From the NCBI GenBank assembly GCA_023105745.1, contig JALGQZ010000018.1, forward strand, positions 13,128,773 to 13,192,772: a stretch of 64,000 nt of DNA, in the 5' to 3' direction. Below the pieces are notes generated by a model that worked only from the letters and a program-made list of their open reading frames with translations, did no database searches and was not told where the DNA came from. This stretch comes from Austropuccinia psidii. Its lineage: Eukaryota > Basidiomycota > Pucciniomycetes > Pucciniales > Sphaerophragmiaceae. The position numbers were made by a program, and so were the translations under genes. Shown in pieces: positions 21,939 through 33,904 of the stretch (position 1 is its first letter; every line of letters begins with the position of its first letter).

Positions 21939-24740
21939 CAGATCCTAAACCTTTATTTCCACATCCTGAAGGAAGTGTGAGAATCAAAATGGAGATAGCA
22001 GTCATGTACAATTGTAATTCTCAAAATGTCATTCTTGGAGTTGACTACTTGAATATTTATGGTATTGAAATCAATAAAATAAGGACAAATATTTCACAAT
22101 TGGAGAAAACAAAAGACAAAAATTTGCGTTTTCCAATATGACCAAGCAAATATCAGTAGTATCTTCAAATGAATATAAAGAGGGTTTTGTGTCAGATAAG
22201 CTTAGTGAAGGAAGAATTAATCCAACATTATCATCAAAAATGAGGCAAGAGCTTATTGATGTTTTATACACATACAAAATTTCTTTTTCTTAAGATAATG
22301 AACCATTAGGACATATTAGAGGACATGAAGTTGATATTACTCTTAATATTGAGAGACCATACCCTTCGGTACTTAGAAGATCAGCTTACCCAGAAAGCCC
22401 CAGAGCTAGGGAAACCTTGTAAAAACATATCCCATAGTTAATACCACTTGGTGTACTAATAAACAAAGGCCATAATGAGGAATTTGAAGTGACAACTCAT
22501 TTCATTATTTTGTGGAATAATAATAAATCAAGGATGTTTGGAGATTTTGGGAAATTGAAGACCTACATAGTTCCAAATAGGTATCTAATTTCTACAATAC
22601 AGGAAACCTTGACACAATTATTTAAATCCAAATACATAACCTCAATGGATTCATTGAAAGGCTTTCACCAGAGCTTTTTACACCCAAAAGCCAAGAAATT
22701 ACTTAAAACTATCACTAACTGTGGGATTTATGATTATCTTAGAATTCCCTTTGGGATTAACAATGCTCTGTCTTCTTATAAAAAAATTATTAATACCATC
22801 TTCCCCACAGAATTATCTGAAGGATGGCTCATTATTTATATTGATGATATAATTATATGTTCAGACCTATGTTTTTTGCACCTTGGAAGACTTGCAAGAG
22901 TACTCAACAAAGCTTCAGGAGTGAATATTAAGATTTTACTCAAGAAATGAGATTTTTTCTTTGAAGAATTGAAAGCATTAGGACATATTGTTTCTGGCTT
23001 AAGCTTGGGTATTGACAAAAGCAAAGTAGTAGCAGTTTTACTTGAGCCAATGCCCCAGAATAAAATATAAATGATGTCTGTTCTTGGATTTTTGGTTTAT
23101 TACAGGCAACAATTCAAAGATTCTTCAATTCTAGCCAAGTAACTCTATAGAGCCTGTGATCAACAGACAGTATTTGAGATGACACACAAAATAATTAAAG
23201 CTTATGAGAAGATAAGGAAAGCTCTTACATAGGCCCCTTTACTCCTTATGCCAGACTGATATACATTTTAAATTTTACATTGATGCATGCGGAGAGGTAT
23301 TAGGGACAGCCCTAAATAAAGCTCAAATTTTTGATGACAGAAATACAGAAGGACCAGTTAGTTATATCTAAAGACAAATAAAACCAACAGAATACATATA
23401 TGGTGAGATCCAAATGGAATGCTTATTTTTGGTATGAGCACTTGAGAAACTAAACTATTATCTTGATGGAAATGTTTTTAAGGTGGTAACTGACTTTAGT
23501 TTAGTAAAATAACTTCTTAACATGGAAAAATTCAACAGACACATGTTGAGATGGCAAATAGCAATTCAAGAATATACAGGGAATATAACTATAGGCAATA
23601 AGGCAGTGGATATACAGAAGAATTCTAATGGATTTAGCAGGTGGGAAATAGCTGATACACCTGATAATCCAGCTTATGTGCCTTTAGAAGAATAACCACA
23701 GATCCTGAATGAAGGAATCAATACAACTGATATTGGGACTGAATTCTTTAAAGAAGTAAGAGATTCATATAAAGAAGACAAGAATTGCCATATCTTGACA
23801 TCCTTTCTAGACAAAGACTTCAAAGACAAAGCTCTAGTTAATTCACTTTATGAAATATGGAAATATTCCTATTCTGAAGGAATATTTAACTTTTTTGACA
23901 TCATAATCTACCACAGAACCAAAATTTCTTGTTTAATGACATTATTCAATGAATTTCTTATTAATAGCATTCTTAATGAATGACATGATATCATCTATTA
24001 TGGACACTTCCCAGAGGACAGAACACTTGAAAAATTCAAAAAATGTAAATGGTGGCTATCTTGAAGGAAAGAAAACATTGACTCTTTCCATACTTGTGAT
24101 AGATGCCAAAAAGAAAACAGAAGTACAGGCAATAAATTTGTACTTATGATCCATATTCAAGAACCAAAATTCCATTGGGAAGTTGTTCACATGGATTGGG
24201 TCACAGAAATTCCTCCAAGTGGTGACAAAAGCTATAATTCTTGTTTAGTCATTGTAGACAGATACAGAAAATCTCCCATATTCTTACCATGTCATGAATA
24301 TGACACTTCTTTGGATACAGCTGTTCTTCTATGGAATAGATTTATTTCTAATACAGGGTTATTCAATAATATCATAAGTGACAATAACCCTAATTTCACA
24401 GCTGAGCTTTGGACCAATCTTTATAGATTTTTTGGGACCAAGTTATCATTTTCTACAGCATACCATCCTCAAACCAGTGGGCTGACAGAAATAATCATTC
24501 AAAATTTAGAAGACATGTTAAGGAGATTCTGTGCCTATGGATTAGAATTTAAAGACTCAGATGGCTTTACCAATGACTTCTGCACTCTGAAACCTGTATT
24601 AGAGCTGGCATGTAAGACATTAATTCATTCTTCTACAGGTCAGACTCCTGCTATGTTGGAAAAAGGATGTAATCCAAGACTCCCAGCAGACACACTGAGG
24701 AAAGACTTGATGGAAATCCATCATACAGCTTCTGATGATT
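21934..24740 (+). pseudogene. Gypsy A1 protease end, RT, RNase H and integrase (right of nested insertion)
   Basis: After the insertion the protein resumes with LFPHPEGSVRIK and VILGVDYLNIYGIEIN. The RT block has [15 protein letters not shown] at about 22826-22870. RNase H (DACGEVLGTALNKAQ) and the integrase follow, the latter open in 24146-24769 with HMDWVTEIPP, ISDNNPNF and SGLTEIIIQ, so the three acidic residues persist. Stops and frameshifts are numerous. Similarity to A2 ends at IHHTAS near 24737, and the downstream sequence is unrelated AT-rich DNA. Confidence 0.85.
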
Positions 24741-25147
24741 CAAAATTAATCAATTTTGATGAAATTTAAATTTAATACTTTCTGAATTTTGAAAAAAAGT
24801 ATTTTTTAAATTTAGAAAAAATGTATTTTAATTAAAACAAAGACAAAAATTGTTAAAATATTACAATATTATTATTATTATTATTTTAATTATTCTTTTA
24901 TTAATAAATTTGAAAAATTATAATAATAATTAATTTAAAATGAAATTAAAAGAAAATTAAAATTAAATTAAGGTAAAAAAAAAATTTGTACAATATTTTT
25001 TTTCTTAAATCTTTCATGAAGAAAAAGTATTTTTTTCTTCTTCTTCATAAATTTTTTTTCAACATGACAAGTTTGGAAAAATAGAGTAGAGAGGGTATAA
25101 TAACAATGGAATATATATTTATTAATTCACTTTGATTATTATTATTA
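24741..25147. other. AT-rich spacer
   Basis: Low-complexity A/T sequence with ATT repeats and no gene. Its right end, TATTATTA, is half of the MULE-2 target duplication. Confidence 0.6.
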
Positions 25148-25209
25148 GGGTATTGGTAAAAACACGTAAGCAAATTGGTAAAAACACGTAAGGGGTGCCC
25201 TGGGCCCAT

Positions 25210-25697
25210 TTTTAATTAAAAATGAAACACAACAATGCCTGTATTGGGCCAAAACATGCCCAAAAGAGGTTTTTTCCCCACAAAACCTCTCCAACTCCAA
25301 ATTGTTTCAGATTTTTCTGCCCAGCCCCCCCCCCCAAAAAAAAAAAAGCCCAAACACCCCAACAATCCACATTATCCCCACCCCAAACCTTTTTTTTTGG
25401 AAAAACAGCATTACCAAAGCCATTTTGCAAAGCTTTTCACCCTTTTTTTTATTTTTTTCACCCAAAGACTGCATTTTCCACCACAACAACCTGCTTTCAA
25501 GCCTCCAAATTTCCAATTTTTTACCTTCCCTCATCCATTAATCCCATATTTAAACCACTTTCTTTCACTCTTAACCCCTTCTGTTCATTTTTCACACCTT
25601 TTTTCACCTCTTTTTCACACTTTGAAAGGTTCTTACCCCATTCCAAATCCCCAAATCCCCCCTTTTTTTCACTTTTACACATATTTTTCATTCAAAA
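25210..25697 (+). promoter_or_regulatory. Pyrimidine-rich leader of the MULE-2 gene
   Basis: Upstream of the ATG is a 16-bp perfect palindrome ATTTTTAATTAAAAAT (from 25209), an 11-C run near 25327 and long stretches of C and T. The same layout precedes the start in MULE-1, MULE-3 and MULE-4. It probably contains the promoter and 5' untranslated region; no clear TATA box is evident. Confidence 0.45.
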
Positions 25698-28600
25698 ATG
25701 CTCCAACCCCCCACTGAAGGTGAATTTCAGACCCTTGAGCTTCTTTGGCAACATGTGCATAATGTTGCCAGGGCTCAGGGGTATGCTGTGTCCACCTTGA
25801 GGTCCAATATGACCCACAACCAAATTGAAATATGTTGTGATAGGTCTGGCACCCCAAATCCCAACAAAAGCCCCTCCAAAACAGTCACCTCAAGAAAGCT
25901 TGACTGTCCTTTTAGACTTTATGCCAGGAAATATGCCAAGAGCACCACTTGGACTCTTAAAGTCAAAAATCCTGAACATAGCCATGATGCCACTGAAAAT
26001 ATCATGGCACATCCTTCTTTCAGGAAATTCAATGAGCAAGAAACATCCCAAATTGCTCAAATGTCTGAATCACTTCTCATGCCAAGGCAAATTCAGGCCC
26101 AATTATGCAGCCAGAGGGAGTCTGACAGGCCTGTAATCCTTCAAGACATTTATAACCAAGTCAAGAAAATAAAGAAAGACAAACTGCAAGGCAGAAGGCC
26201 CATTGATGCTCTTATTGACACTCTCAAAGAAGAAAATTTTGTTTGGTCCTCTGCAAGAGATTCTGAGGGACACATTACCTCCTTGTTTTTTACTCACCCC
26301 CTGGCCATAAAACTTCTTCATGGCTTTCCTCATGTCATTCTTATGGATTGTACTTATAAAACCAATAAGTACAAAATGCCTCTTTTTCATATTGTTGGAT
26401 TCAGCTCAACAAATAAGACCTTTTCTGGGGTTTTTTGTTTGATGAAGAATGAAAATGAAACTTCATACACTTGGGCCTTAAATCAATACATTGAAAAGGT
26501 CCTCAACAACACGAATCTTGTCCCCCCCAGTTATTGTTATTGACAGGGATCTGGCCTTGAAAAACTCTATTAAGAAGCTCTTCCCAGACTCCAAAGTCAT
26601 GCTATGCATTTGGCACATCAACAAGGATGTATCTGCTCATTGCATGAAGAAAATTGGTCATGGAACTTATTTTGAAAGTTCTATGGGCCTTTGGAATCAA
26701 GTAATATACTTCTTCATTTTATTTGATGTTATTTCACTTTTTTTCTTATTATTGTCTTTATTAATGACTTTGGGATTCTTTTCTCAGCTTATGTATTCAC
26801 CCACTGAAAGGTCTTTCAAAGACAACTGGAAGAAGCTTCAAAAACAAGTTAAAAATGCTGAGGTCTTGCAGTATTTGGAAAATACTTGGCTTCCTCTAAA
26901 GGAGTATTATGTGCCAGCCTGGACAAACTACCATTGCCACCTGGGTGTGGGCTCCACCTCCAGATTTGAAGGTGCCCATGCCATGGTTAAACTTTGGCTA
27001 CAAAAGTCCACTGGTACTCTCCTGGAGGTAGTCAGGGCACTCCACATGGCATTCAGAAAACAATTTATTGAAATTATCAACAGAATCTCCAAAGAAATGA
27101 TTGTCCATGTCAAGAATTTTCCTCCACACATCTGTGCCCTCAATGGCAAGATGTCTCATTATGCTCTTCAGATTGCCTTTGAAAATTTCAAAACAAAATT
27201 TCCTCCAAATGAAAAATGCACCAACAAATACAACAATTATAAAGGCATTCCTTGCAAGCATAAGACCCAAAAGGCATTTGCCAAGCGCCAAAGGCTTGAA
27301 TTATCAGACTTCCATCCTCAGTGGCATTTGAATTTGCCTGTGAGGGTTTTTTATTTTCTTCTTATTATTTTTTTCTTATTAACTGATTTTACTTGTCATA
27401 TTCTTCTCAGACTGGTTTTCAAGGTGATGATCAAAGTGTTGAAAAAGAAAGAAAGAATGAAGCCAAGAAAATATTTGAAGACATTGGGGAAGACCTGTTT
27501 CAAAGACCAATGGCAGAAATCGCCCCAATACTCCAACATTTTCAAGATGTTTTGAATGGAAAAGTTCCATTTGATCAAATTCCCAAGAGTCAAGAGGATG
27601 ATCAATATTATGAAGACCCTCTAGAATGCAAGAATATCCGTGGAAAACCCCAAGGAGCCAAGAATAAAAACAAAAGAGAACCTTCAAGATTTGAAATCAT
27701 TGAGAGTCAAACCAAGAGAAGAGGAAGACCCCCATCAAAAGTGACCAGCACAACAACTTCCAGATCCCAGTCAAATGTCCCCTCTCCAATTATGGAAGTG
27801 GACTCATCTGAAGATTCTGAGGACTCATTGTCTAAATCCATCAGTTCATCAGATTCACTACCCTCAGCAACTGAATTAAATAAATCAGAAGTAACCCTTA
27901 GAAGGTCCAGAAGATTGGCAATTGGAAGCAAAACATCACAAAGAAAATCACACAAGCCTGCCACCAGTTTGAATATCTATGATGCAATTGACCTGACCTG
28001 TGAGCATTGTCAAAGCAACTATCACACAAGTGATGAATGCTCCAAGCTGTTTGTGAGTTTCTGATTCTTTTTAATGTAATTTTATGTTGTTTATTTTGAT
28101 ATTTATTCATTTTTTGAACTTATGTTATCAGATAACTGGCTCAGAAGACTTGCCCAAGTTTATATTGAAATACACCTTCAAGGCCATCAATGTCCAGGGT
28201 GATGGAAACTGTGGCTACAGAACAGTATCCCACTTCATTTACAAGACTCAAGATCAATGGGCCGATGTCAGAGGTGACTTGGCTGAAGAAATTCACCAAA
28301 ATCAAGACCTTTATGAAGCCATGAACACCTTAATTCCCTCAGTATCCTCTTATTTGGAAAGAATTGAATGGTATGAAGATGTTGGCCAGGCTCCAAAAAG
28401 CAAGTGGATGTCCATGCCTGACATGGGGGATCCAATTGCAAATAAGTATAAAAGACCAGTTTCCTTTTATTCCACAGCCCAATCTTTTTCCTTTTTCCCT
28501 TATTTCTGTCCTCCAAATGATAACCCCCCCATTTTCATCTGCTTCTTGAATAGTTGTGCTCATTTTGTTCCATTGGACATCATCATTTCTAAAGTTTATC

Positions 28601-28755
28601 CAGTCCCCCCCATTACTGTGAACTGGGAGATTCATGCCCAAAAACAAGCCCTGGGGTGGGCTGATAAATTTAAGAAACACAGAATTTTGTATTTGTCCAA
28701 TCTTCCTCCCCCCTCTCAGAAAAAACCCACTATTTTGGAGGTTGATTCTGATTGA
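25698..28755 (+). CDS. MULE-2 transposase fused to AT-hook, zinc knuckle and OTU cysteine protease (4 exons, one 2-nt frameshift)
   Basis: The exons are 25698-26700, 26788-27339, 27411-28052 and 28132-28755, with GT-AG introns of 87, 71 and 79 bp; restoring the frame gives about 940 residues. Residues 10-90 resemble FAR1-type DNA binding (QGYAVSTLRSNMTHNQIE, CCDRSG). The MULE DDE triad is Asp217 (LMDCTYKTNK), Asp283 (VIDRDLALK) and Glu396 (SRFEGAHA), with CIWHI between. An AT-hook RRGRPPSK lies near 621-628 and a CX2CX4HX4C knuckle starts at Cys716. The OTU protease has DGNC (Asp757, Cys760) and a candidate His877 (HFVPLD). The only break is a 2-nt loss in the C-run at 26522-26528 compared with MULE-4. 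The protein should bind the ends, cut and join them; the role of the protease is unknown. Confidence 0.85.
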
Positions 28756-28879
28756 ATGATTTTTGTATATACAATTTATGCCAATGATCCCCCTCCTCAG
28801 TCATTTTCATTGCTTAAATCCCACCTCAGTCTCTTTTTTTATCAAACATGTGGAACTTTTGTACTTGAAAATATTCATA

Positions 28880-29260
28880 TTACACACAAGAAAAAAAACA
28901 GTTAAAAAAAACACCCTTGCGCCTTCACTTGTGGTCCCACCCAAAAAATTTTCCCAATTCATGAGCTTCTGGTTCTTTATTGTCCAGATTGAACCCTTCA
29001 ATTTAAAAAAAAATGAAGGAAATTCATAAGTGGGAAGTTATTAAATTCACTTTTTAAAAATAGGCATATTACAATGACGGGAAAAAACATTTGAAAAAAA
29101 AAACTCTTTTTGCGCCTTCACTTGTCCCACCCAAAAAAATTCCCAAAATTATGGGATTCTGGTTCTTTATTCTTCACATTGAACCCTTTATTTTAAAAAA
29201 AAATCAAGCAAATTCATAAGTGGGAAGATTTTAAATGAATTTTTGAAAAAAATATGCCAT
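28880..29260. repeat. About 185-bp tandem duplication in the MULE 3' subterminal region
   Basis: Two copies share GCGCCTTCACTTG, CCCACCCAAAAAA, TCTGGTTCTTTATT and AATTCATAAGTGGGAAG. MULE-1 shows the same doubling at about 305-720, so it is a family feature. Confidence 0.75.
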
Positions 29261-29499
29261 TTTGGCATATTGGCCAAATTTGTGAAATTTGGCAAAAAAA
29301 AAATTTTGAAAAAATTTGTGCTTATTGACATGCCAAGTCGGGAAAAATATGGCAAAAAATATTCAAAAAAACGTCAAAACTGAGCCTGAGGAATTTTTTT
29401 GAAAATTAAGGTCACTTACGTGTTTTTACCATAAATTGGTAAAAACACGTAAGTTTTTAGTAAAAACACGTAAGGGCTTACGTGTGTTTACCAACACCC

Positions 29500-31219
29500 T
29501 ATTATTATTATTATTCTCTCAATTTTTTAACTTTTCAGTATATATCTAATATTAAAAATTTTAGAATTTAAATTAGACTTAACTAATTTTTGTTCAACTT
29601 TAAATTCATTTTTTAATTTAATTTAAATTAAAATTTGATAATTTTTTTAAATTCTTTAAAAAAAAATTCATTTAAATTTAAAAATTCAAATGAATAATAC
29701 CAAAAAAAAAGAAAAAAATTAAATCTTTTTATAATTTTATTTATATTAAAAAAAATTGAAATATTTTTTTTTCAATTTTTTAATTCAACTTTTTTTTTCT
29801 TTTTTTCTATTTTTTTTTTTTAATTTTTTTAATTTTTTTTTTGATGATTGAATTATTATCAAATTAGTAAATTAAAAAAAAAAACTTGGAAAAACTTTAA
29901 TTAAATTAATTTTTTTTTTAATTTGCTGACTAAATTTACTTTATTTTTTTAAATTATTTATTTATTTTTTTTCTTTCTTTTTTTTAAATTTTTTATTTAT
30001 TTCTTTTTTTTAATTTTTTGAATATTTTTTTCAAAATTGTTTATTTCTTTTTTTAAATGCTTTTATTTTTTTGTTTTTAATATTTTTTTTTCAAAATTTT
30101 TTTTATTATTTTTAAATTTTCATTTCTTTTTTAAATTATCAGCAAAGAATTTTTTTTTTGGATTTAGAAAAAAAAAAATAAAAAAATCTTCTAAATATAT
30201 TTTAATTTTATCCAATTTCTTAATAAACCAATAATAAAAAAAAATTATCAAATATACAATTTCTTTTTGTTTTTTTATATCAATTTATGAAAAAAATAAA
30301 AATCACAATATGAGTGTGTCATTAATTTTTCTTATAAGAAAAAAAACCTTTAAATTTAGTTTCGAAGAAAAAAAAGAAAAATTTTAATTTGTTTTTTTTG
30401 GACATTTCTTTTTCTTTTTTTCCACTGTGATATTTGAAGATCTCAAAAAAAAATTCTTATTCTTTTTTCTTTGGAAAAATTAATTAAAAATTTTCCTCAC
30501 TTATAATTTTTTGATTTTTTTTTTGAAAAAATAAAAAATAAAAATAAAGGGGAAAGAATCCTTAGATTCAAAAAAAAACCATCAATGTCATATTTTTTTA
30601 GAATTTTTTTCTTTTCTTTCTTTTTGAGTGGGAAAATTTTCAAGTCAAAAAAAAATGTGTTTTTTTCATGTTTTTGAGTAAATTTAAAGTTTGATTTATC
30701 AGATTAATGGAATTAATAATTTAATTTATTGAATTATTGGAATTAAAAGTGAAACTTATGGAATTAACAGTACCATTAATAGAATCAACAATGACATTTA
30801 TACCACTTAAGGAATTAAAAGTGTCATTTCTAATATCAATGATGAACTTTATGCCATAAATGAGTTTTTTTAGCTACATTTGGAATGAAAATGGATGAAG
30901 GGAGACACTTATTTTTTGACCAATTTATAACATAAAAAAAATCAAGGTCTTGAAAAGTATTTTTACCCAAAAAATTCTTATTTCAAGTTTTACCAAAGAA
31001 TTTTATTTAAAGAAATTTTGAAAAAAATTCTTTAATATTGAATTATTTTGAAGTTATTTTTTTTTTTTTGAAAAAAAAATATAATTAATCATTCAAAAAA
31101 AAGTTTTTTTTTTTCCAAAAAAAAAAACATTAAAAAGAAAAGAAAATTTACAAAAAAAAAAAAAAAAAAAAAAAACATTACAAAAATATGAAAATTTACA
31201 AAAAAAAAAGTTTTTGATT
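29500..31219. other. 1.7-kb low-complexity A/T tract
   Basis: It consists of long runs of T and A with ATT and AAT motifs. Small open frames in it are poly-Phe/Lys products of composition. I see no gene or element. Confidence 0.7.
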
Positions 31220-31227
31220 ATAATTAA

Positions 31228-33419
31228 GGGTATTGGTAAGAACACATAAGCAAATTGGTAAAAGCACGTAAGAGCTTACGTCTTTTTACCATCAATTGGT
31301 AAAAACACGTAATTTTATGGTAAAAACACATAAGGGATGGTTTTTAAATGAAATATGGCTATTTATGGCATTTATGATGCCATTAATGCCATTTGTGGCA
31401 TTAAAAATTCTATTTATGGCATTAGCAGTGCCATTAATGGCATTATCAATGAAATATTTCTGATGCCATTAATGCCATTTATGGAATCAACAATGCAATA
31501 AATGGCATTAACAGTCCCATAAATGGCATTACCAGTGTCATAAATGGCATTAACAATGCCATAAATGGAATCAACAATGCAATAAATGGCATTAACAATG
31601 CCATAAATGGCATTAACACTCCCATAAATGGCATTACCAGTGTCATAAATGGCATTAACAATGCCATAAATGGCATTACCAGTGTCATAAATGGCATTAA
31701 CAATGCCATAAATGGCATTAACAGTACCATAAGTGGCATTAGCAGTGTCATAAATGGCATTAGCAGTGTCATAAATGGCATTAACAGTGCCATAAGTGGA
31801 ATTAGCAGTGTCATAAATGGCATTAACTGTGCCATTAATGGCATTAACTGTGCCATTAATGGCATTAACTGTGCCATTAATGGCATTAACTGTGCCATTA
31901 ATGGCATTATCAATGAAATATTATTGATGCCATTAATGTCATTTATGGCATCAACAATGCCATTTGTGGCATTGGAATCAACAATGCAATAAATGGCATT
32001 AACAGTCCCATAAATGGCATTAACAGTCCCATAAATGGCATTACCAGTGTCATAAATGGCATTAACAATGCCATAAATGGAATCAACAATGCAATAGATG
32101 GCATTAACAATGCCATAAATGGCATTAACAGTCCCATAAATGGCATTACCAGTGTCATAAATGGCATTAACAATGCCATAAATGGCATTAACAGTGCCAT
32201 AAGTGGCATTAGCAGTGTCATAAATGGCATTAACAATGCCATAAATGGCATTAACAATGCCATAAATGGCATTAGCAGTGTCATAAATGGCATTAACAGT
32301 GCCATAAATGGCATTAACAATGCCATAAATGGCATTAACAGTGCCATAAGTGGAATTAGCAGTGTCATAAATGGCATTAACTGTGCCATTAATGGCATTA
32401 ACTGTGCCATTGATGGCATTATCAATGAAATATTATTGATGCCATTAATGTCATTTATGGCATCAACAATGCCATTTGTGGCATCAAAAATGCAACATTT
32501 CTGATGCCATTATTGCCATAAATGGCATTAATAATGCCACATTAACAAGGCCATTAATGGCATTACTAATACCATGAATGGCATTATCAATGCAATAAAT
32601 GGCATTGTTAATTCCATTTATGTAATGCCACAAATGGAATTTTTGATGCCATTTATGTTATAGTTAAGGCCATTAATTCCATTTTTAAGGCCAATGTTAA
32701 GGCCATTAATGCCATTTTTAAGGCCATTTATGGCATTTTTAAATGCATAAATGGCATTGTCAAGGCCATTCAATTCAATTTATGGCATTGCTGTAATGCC
32801 ATTTATGCCAATTTTCTGGCCATAAATGGCATCTGTATGTCATTCTTGATGCCATTTATGGCATTATTATGTCATTAGTGATGCTATTTATGGCACTTTT
32901 GATGTGATAAATGGCACTGTTAATGCCAAAAATCAAACTTTAACTTTGACCCATCATAAATTACATTTTGAATTCAATTTATGTCATAAATGGCATTTTC
33001 AATTTAATTACAAACATGAACAAAAAAACATCAAAAAACATGGACTTTTTGGGCCTACAAATGTTCTTGCAAAAAAAATACCAAAATGTTGGGCTTCTGG
33101 TTTATTATTCTCAACATTCTCACCTTCATTTTAAAAAAAAAATTATTGAAATTCATAAGTGGGAACATTTTTAATGAATTTTTTCAAAAAAATGGGCCAT
33201 TTTACCAAATTGCCCAAAATAGAAAAATTTGGCAAAAAAAAAAATTGAAAAAATTTGGGGACCTTCACATCCCATGTCGGAAAAAATATGGCAAAAAAAA
33301 AAGTTAAAAATTCTCAAAAATGAGCCTGAGGACTTTTTATAAAAAAATTAGCTTACTTACGTGTTTTGGCCATAATTTGGTAAAAACACGTAAGGGCTTA
33401 CATGTGTTTACCAACACCC
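31228..33419 (+). mobile_element. Non-autonomous MULE derivative N1 carrying a minisatellite
   Basis: It is 2192 bp, begins GGGTATTGGTAAGAACAC and ends TACCAACACCC, and is flanked by a perfect 8-bp duplication ATAATTAA (31220-31227 and 33420-33427). The right 400 bp match the MULE 3' subterminal region (GGGCTTCTGGTTTATTATT, TTCATAAGTGGGAA, ATGAGCCTGAGGA). The transposase gene is replaced by a tandem array. Transposase supplied by a relative of MULE-2 would be needed for movement. Confidence 0.9.
31360..32900. repeat. Palindromic 21-bp minisatellite in N1
   Basis: Units of 21 bp follow the pattern GGCATTAACAGTGCCATAAAT, with arms TTATGGCA and TGCCATAA so that each unit can fold on itself. Two homogeneous blocks (about 31490-31910 and 31975-32425) repeat a longer order of roughly 480 bp. 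Since 21 is a multiple of three, the minus strand stays open as heptapeptide repeats (LMPFMAL), which I treat as a by-product. Confidence 0.85.
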
Positions 33420-33427
33420 ATAATTAA

Positions 33428-33896
33428 TTAAAATTGAAAAAAAAAAATATTTTTTCATTTTTTTAGAAGTTAAACTATATCAAAATTTAATATAATAATA
33501 AAAAATCGTTTCTTAAAAAAAAGGGAAAAATCAAATTAAATAATAACCTTTTTTTGGTTTTTTTCCAAATTAAATTAAAATATTTTTTTTCTTAATAATT
33601 AATATTTAAAAAGGAATTTTTTCATAAGATCTGAAATCTATTTTTTTAAGTAAAAAAAACATATTACAAAAAAAAAACTTTTATTATAATTAATTAAATT
33701 TCAAATGGTGTTTTTTGTTTGTTTGTTTGTTTTTAAGAATTAATATTCAAAAAGTTTTTTTTTCTTTTATAAAAATCTCTTATTATTTAAAAGAGAAAGA
33801 AAATCTTATAAGATTATTTTAAATGTGTTTTTTTTTCCTCAACTAGCTCTTTAATTCAAAAAAAAATATTTAATTGAATTAAATTGATAAATAAAA
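33428..33896. other. AT-rich spacer between N1 and N2
   Basis: A/T-rich DNA with short TTTG repeats and no gene. Confidence 0.6.
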
Positions 33897-33904
33897 TATT
33901 TAAA

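Larger units (their letters stand above)
8424..24740 (+). mobile_element. Gypsy A1: old Ty3/gypsy chromovirus copy, interrupted and 3'-truncated
   Basis: The order is a candidate 5' LTR (8424-8799), primer-binding region from 8803, gag (9460-11450), protease (to 11807), then after insertion of gypsy B, RT-RNase H and integrase (21934-24740). Homology to the minus-strand copy A2 stops near 24740 within the integrase tail, so the chromodomain and 3' LTR are missing. Every coding block carries stops or frameshifts. It is the same family as A2, as shown by the matching gag, protease and integrase wording. Confidence 0.85.
25148..29499 (+). mobile_element. MULE-2: nearly intact Mutator-like transposon with OTU protease
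   Basis: It is 4352 bp and begins GGGTATTGGTAAAAACACG. The right end ends TACCAACACCC, its inverted match. TATTATTA flanks both ends (8 bp, also readable as 11 bp), which suits Mutator but lies in an ATT microsatellite and so is weak by itself. Subterminal GGTAAAAACACGTAAG motifs recur in both directions at each end. One gene of four exons fills the centre. Confidence 0.9.

Noticed and set aside
25222..25800. Long open frames rich in Pro, Phe and Lys in the MULE-2 leader (and the like at 62132-62644 in MULE-4)
   Set aside because: They arise from the C- and T-rich leader, overlap the true ATG in other frames, and differ between copies by shifts in homopolymers.
31479..32425. Minus-strand frames of 144 and 160 codons with LMPFMAL heptads
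   Set aside because: A 21-bp repeat without stops is open by construction; no promoter or non-repeat domain supports a protein.
31490..32425. Possible CRISPR-like array
   Set aside because: Units are contiguous 21-bp tandem repeats without unique spacers, in a eukaryotic transposon.
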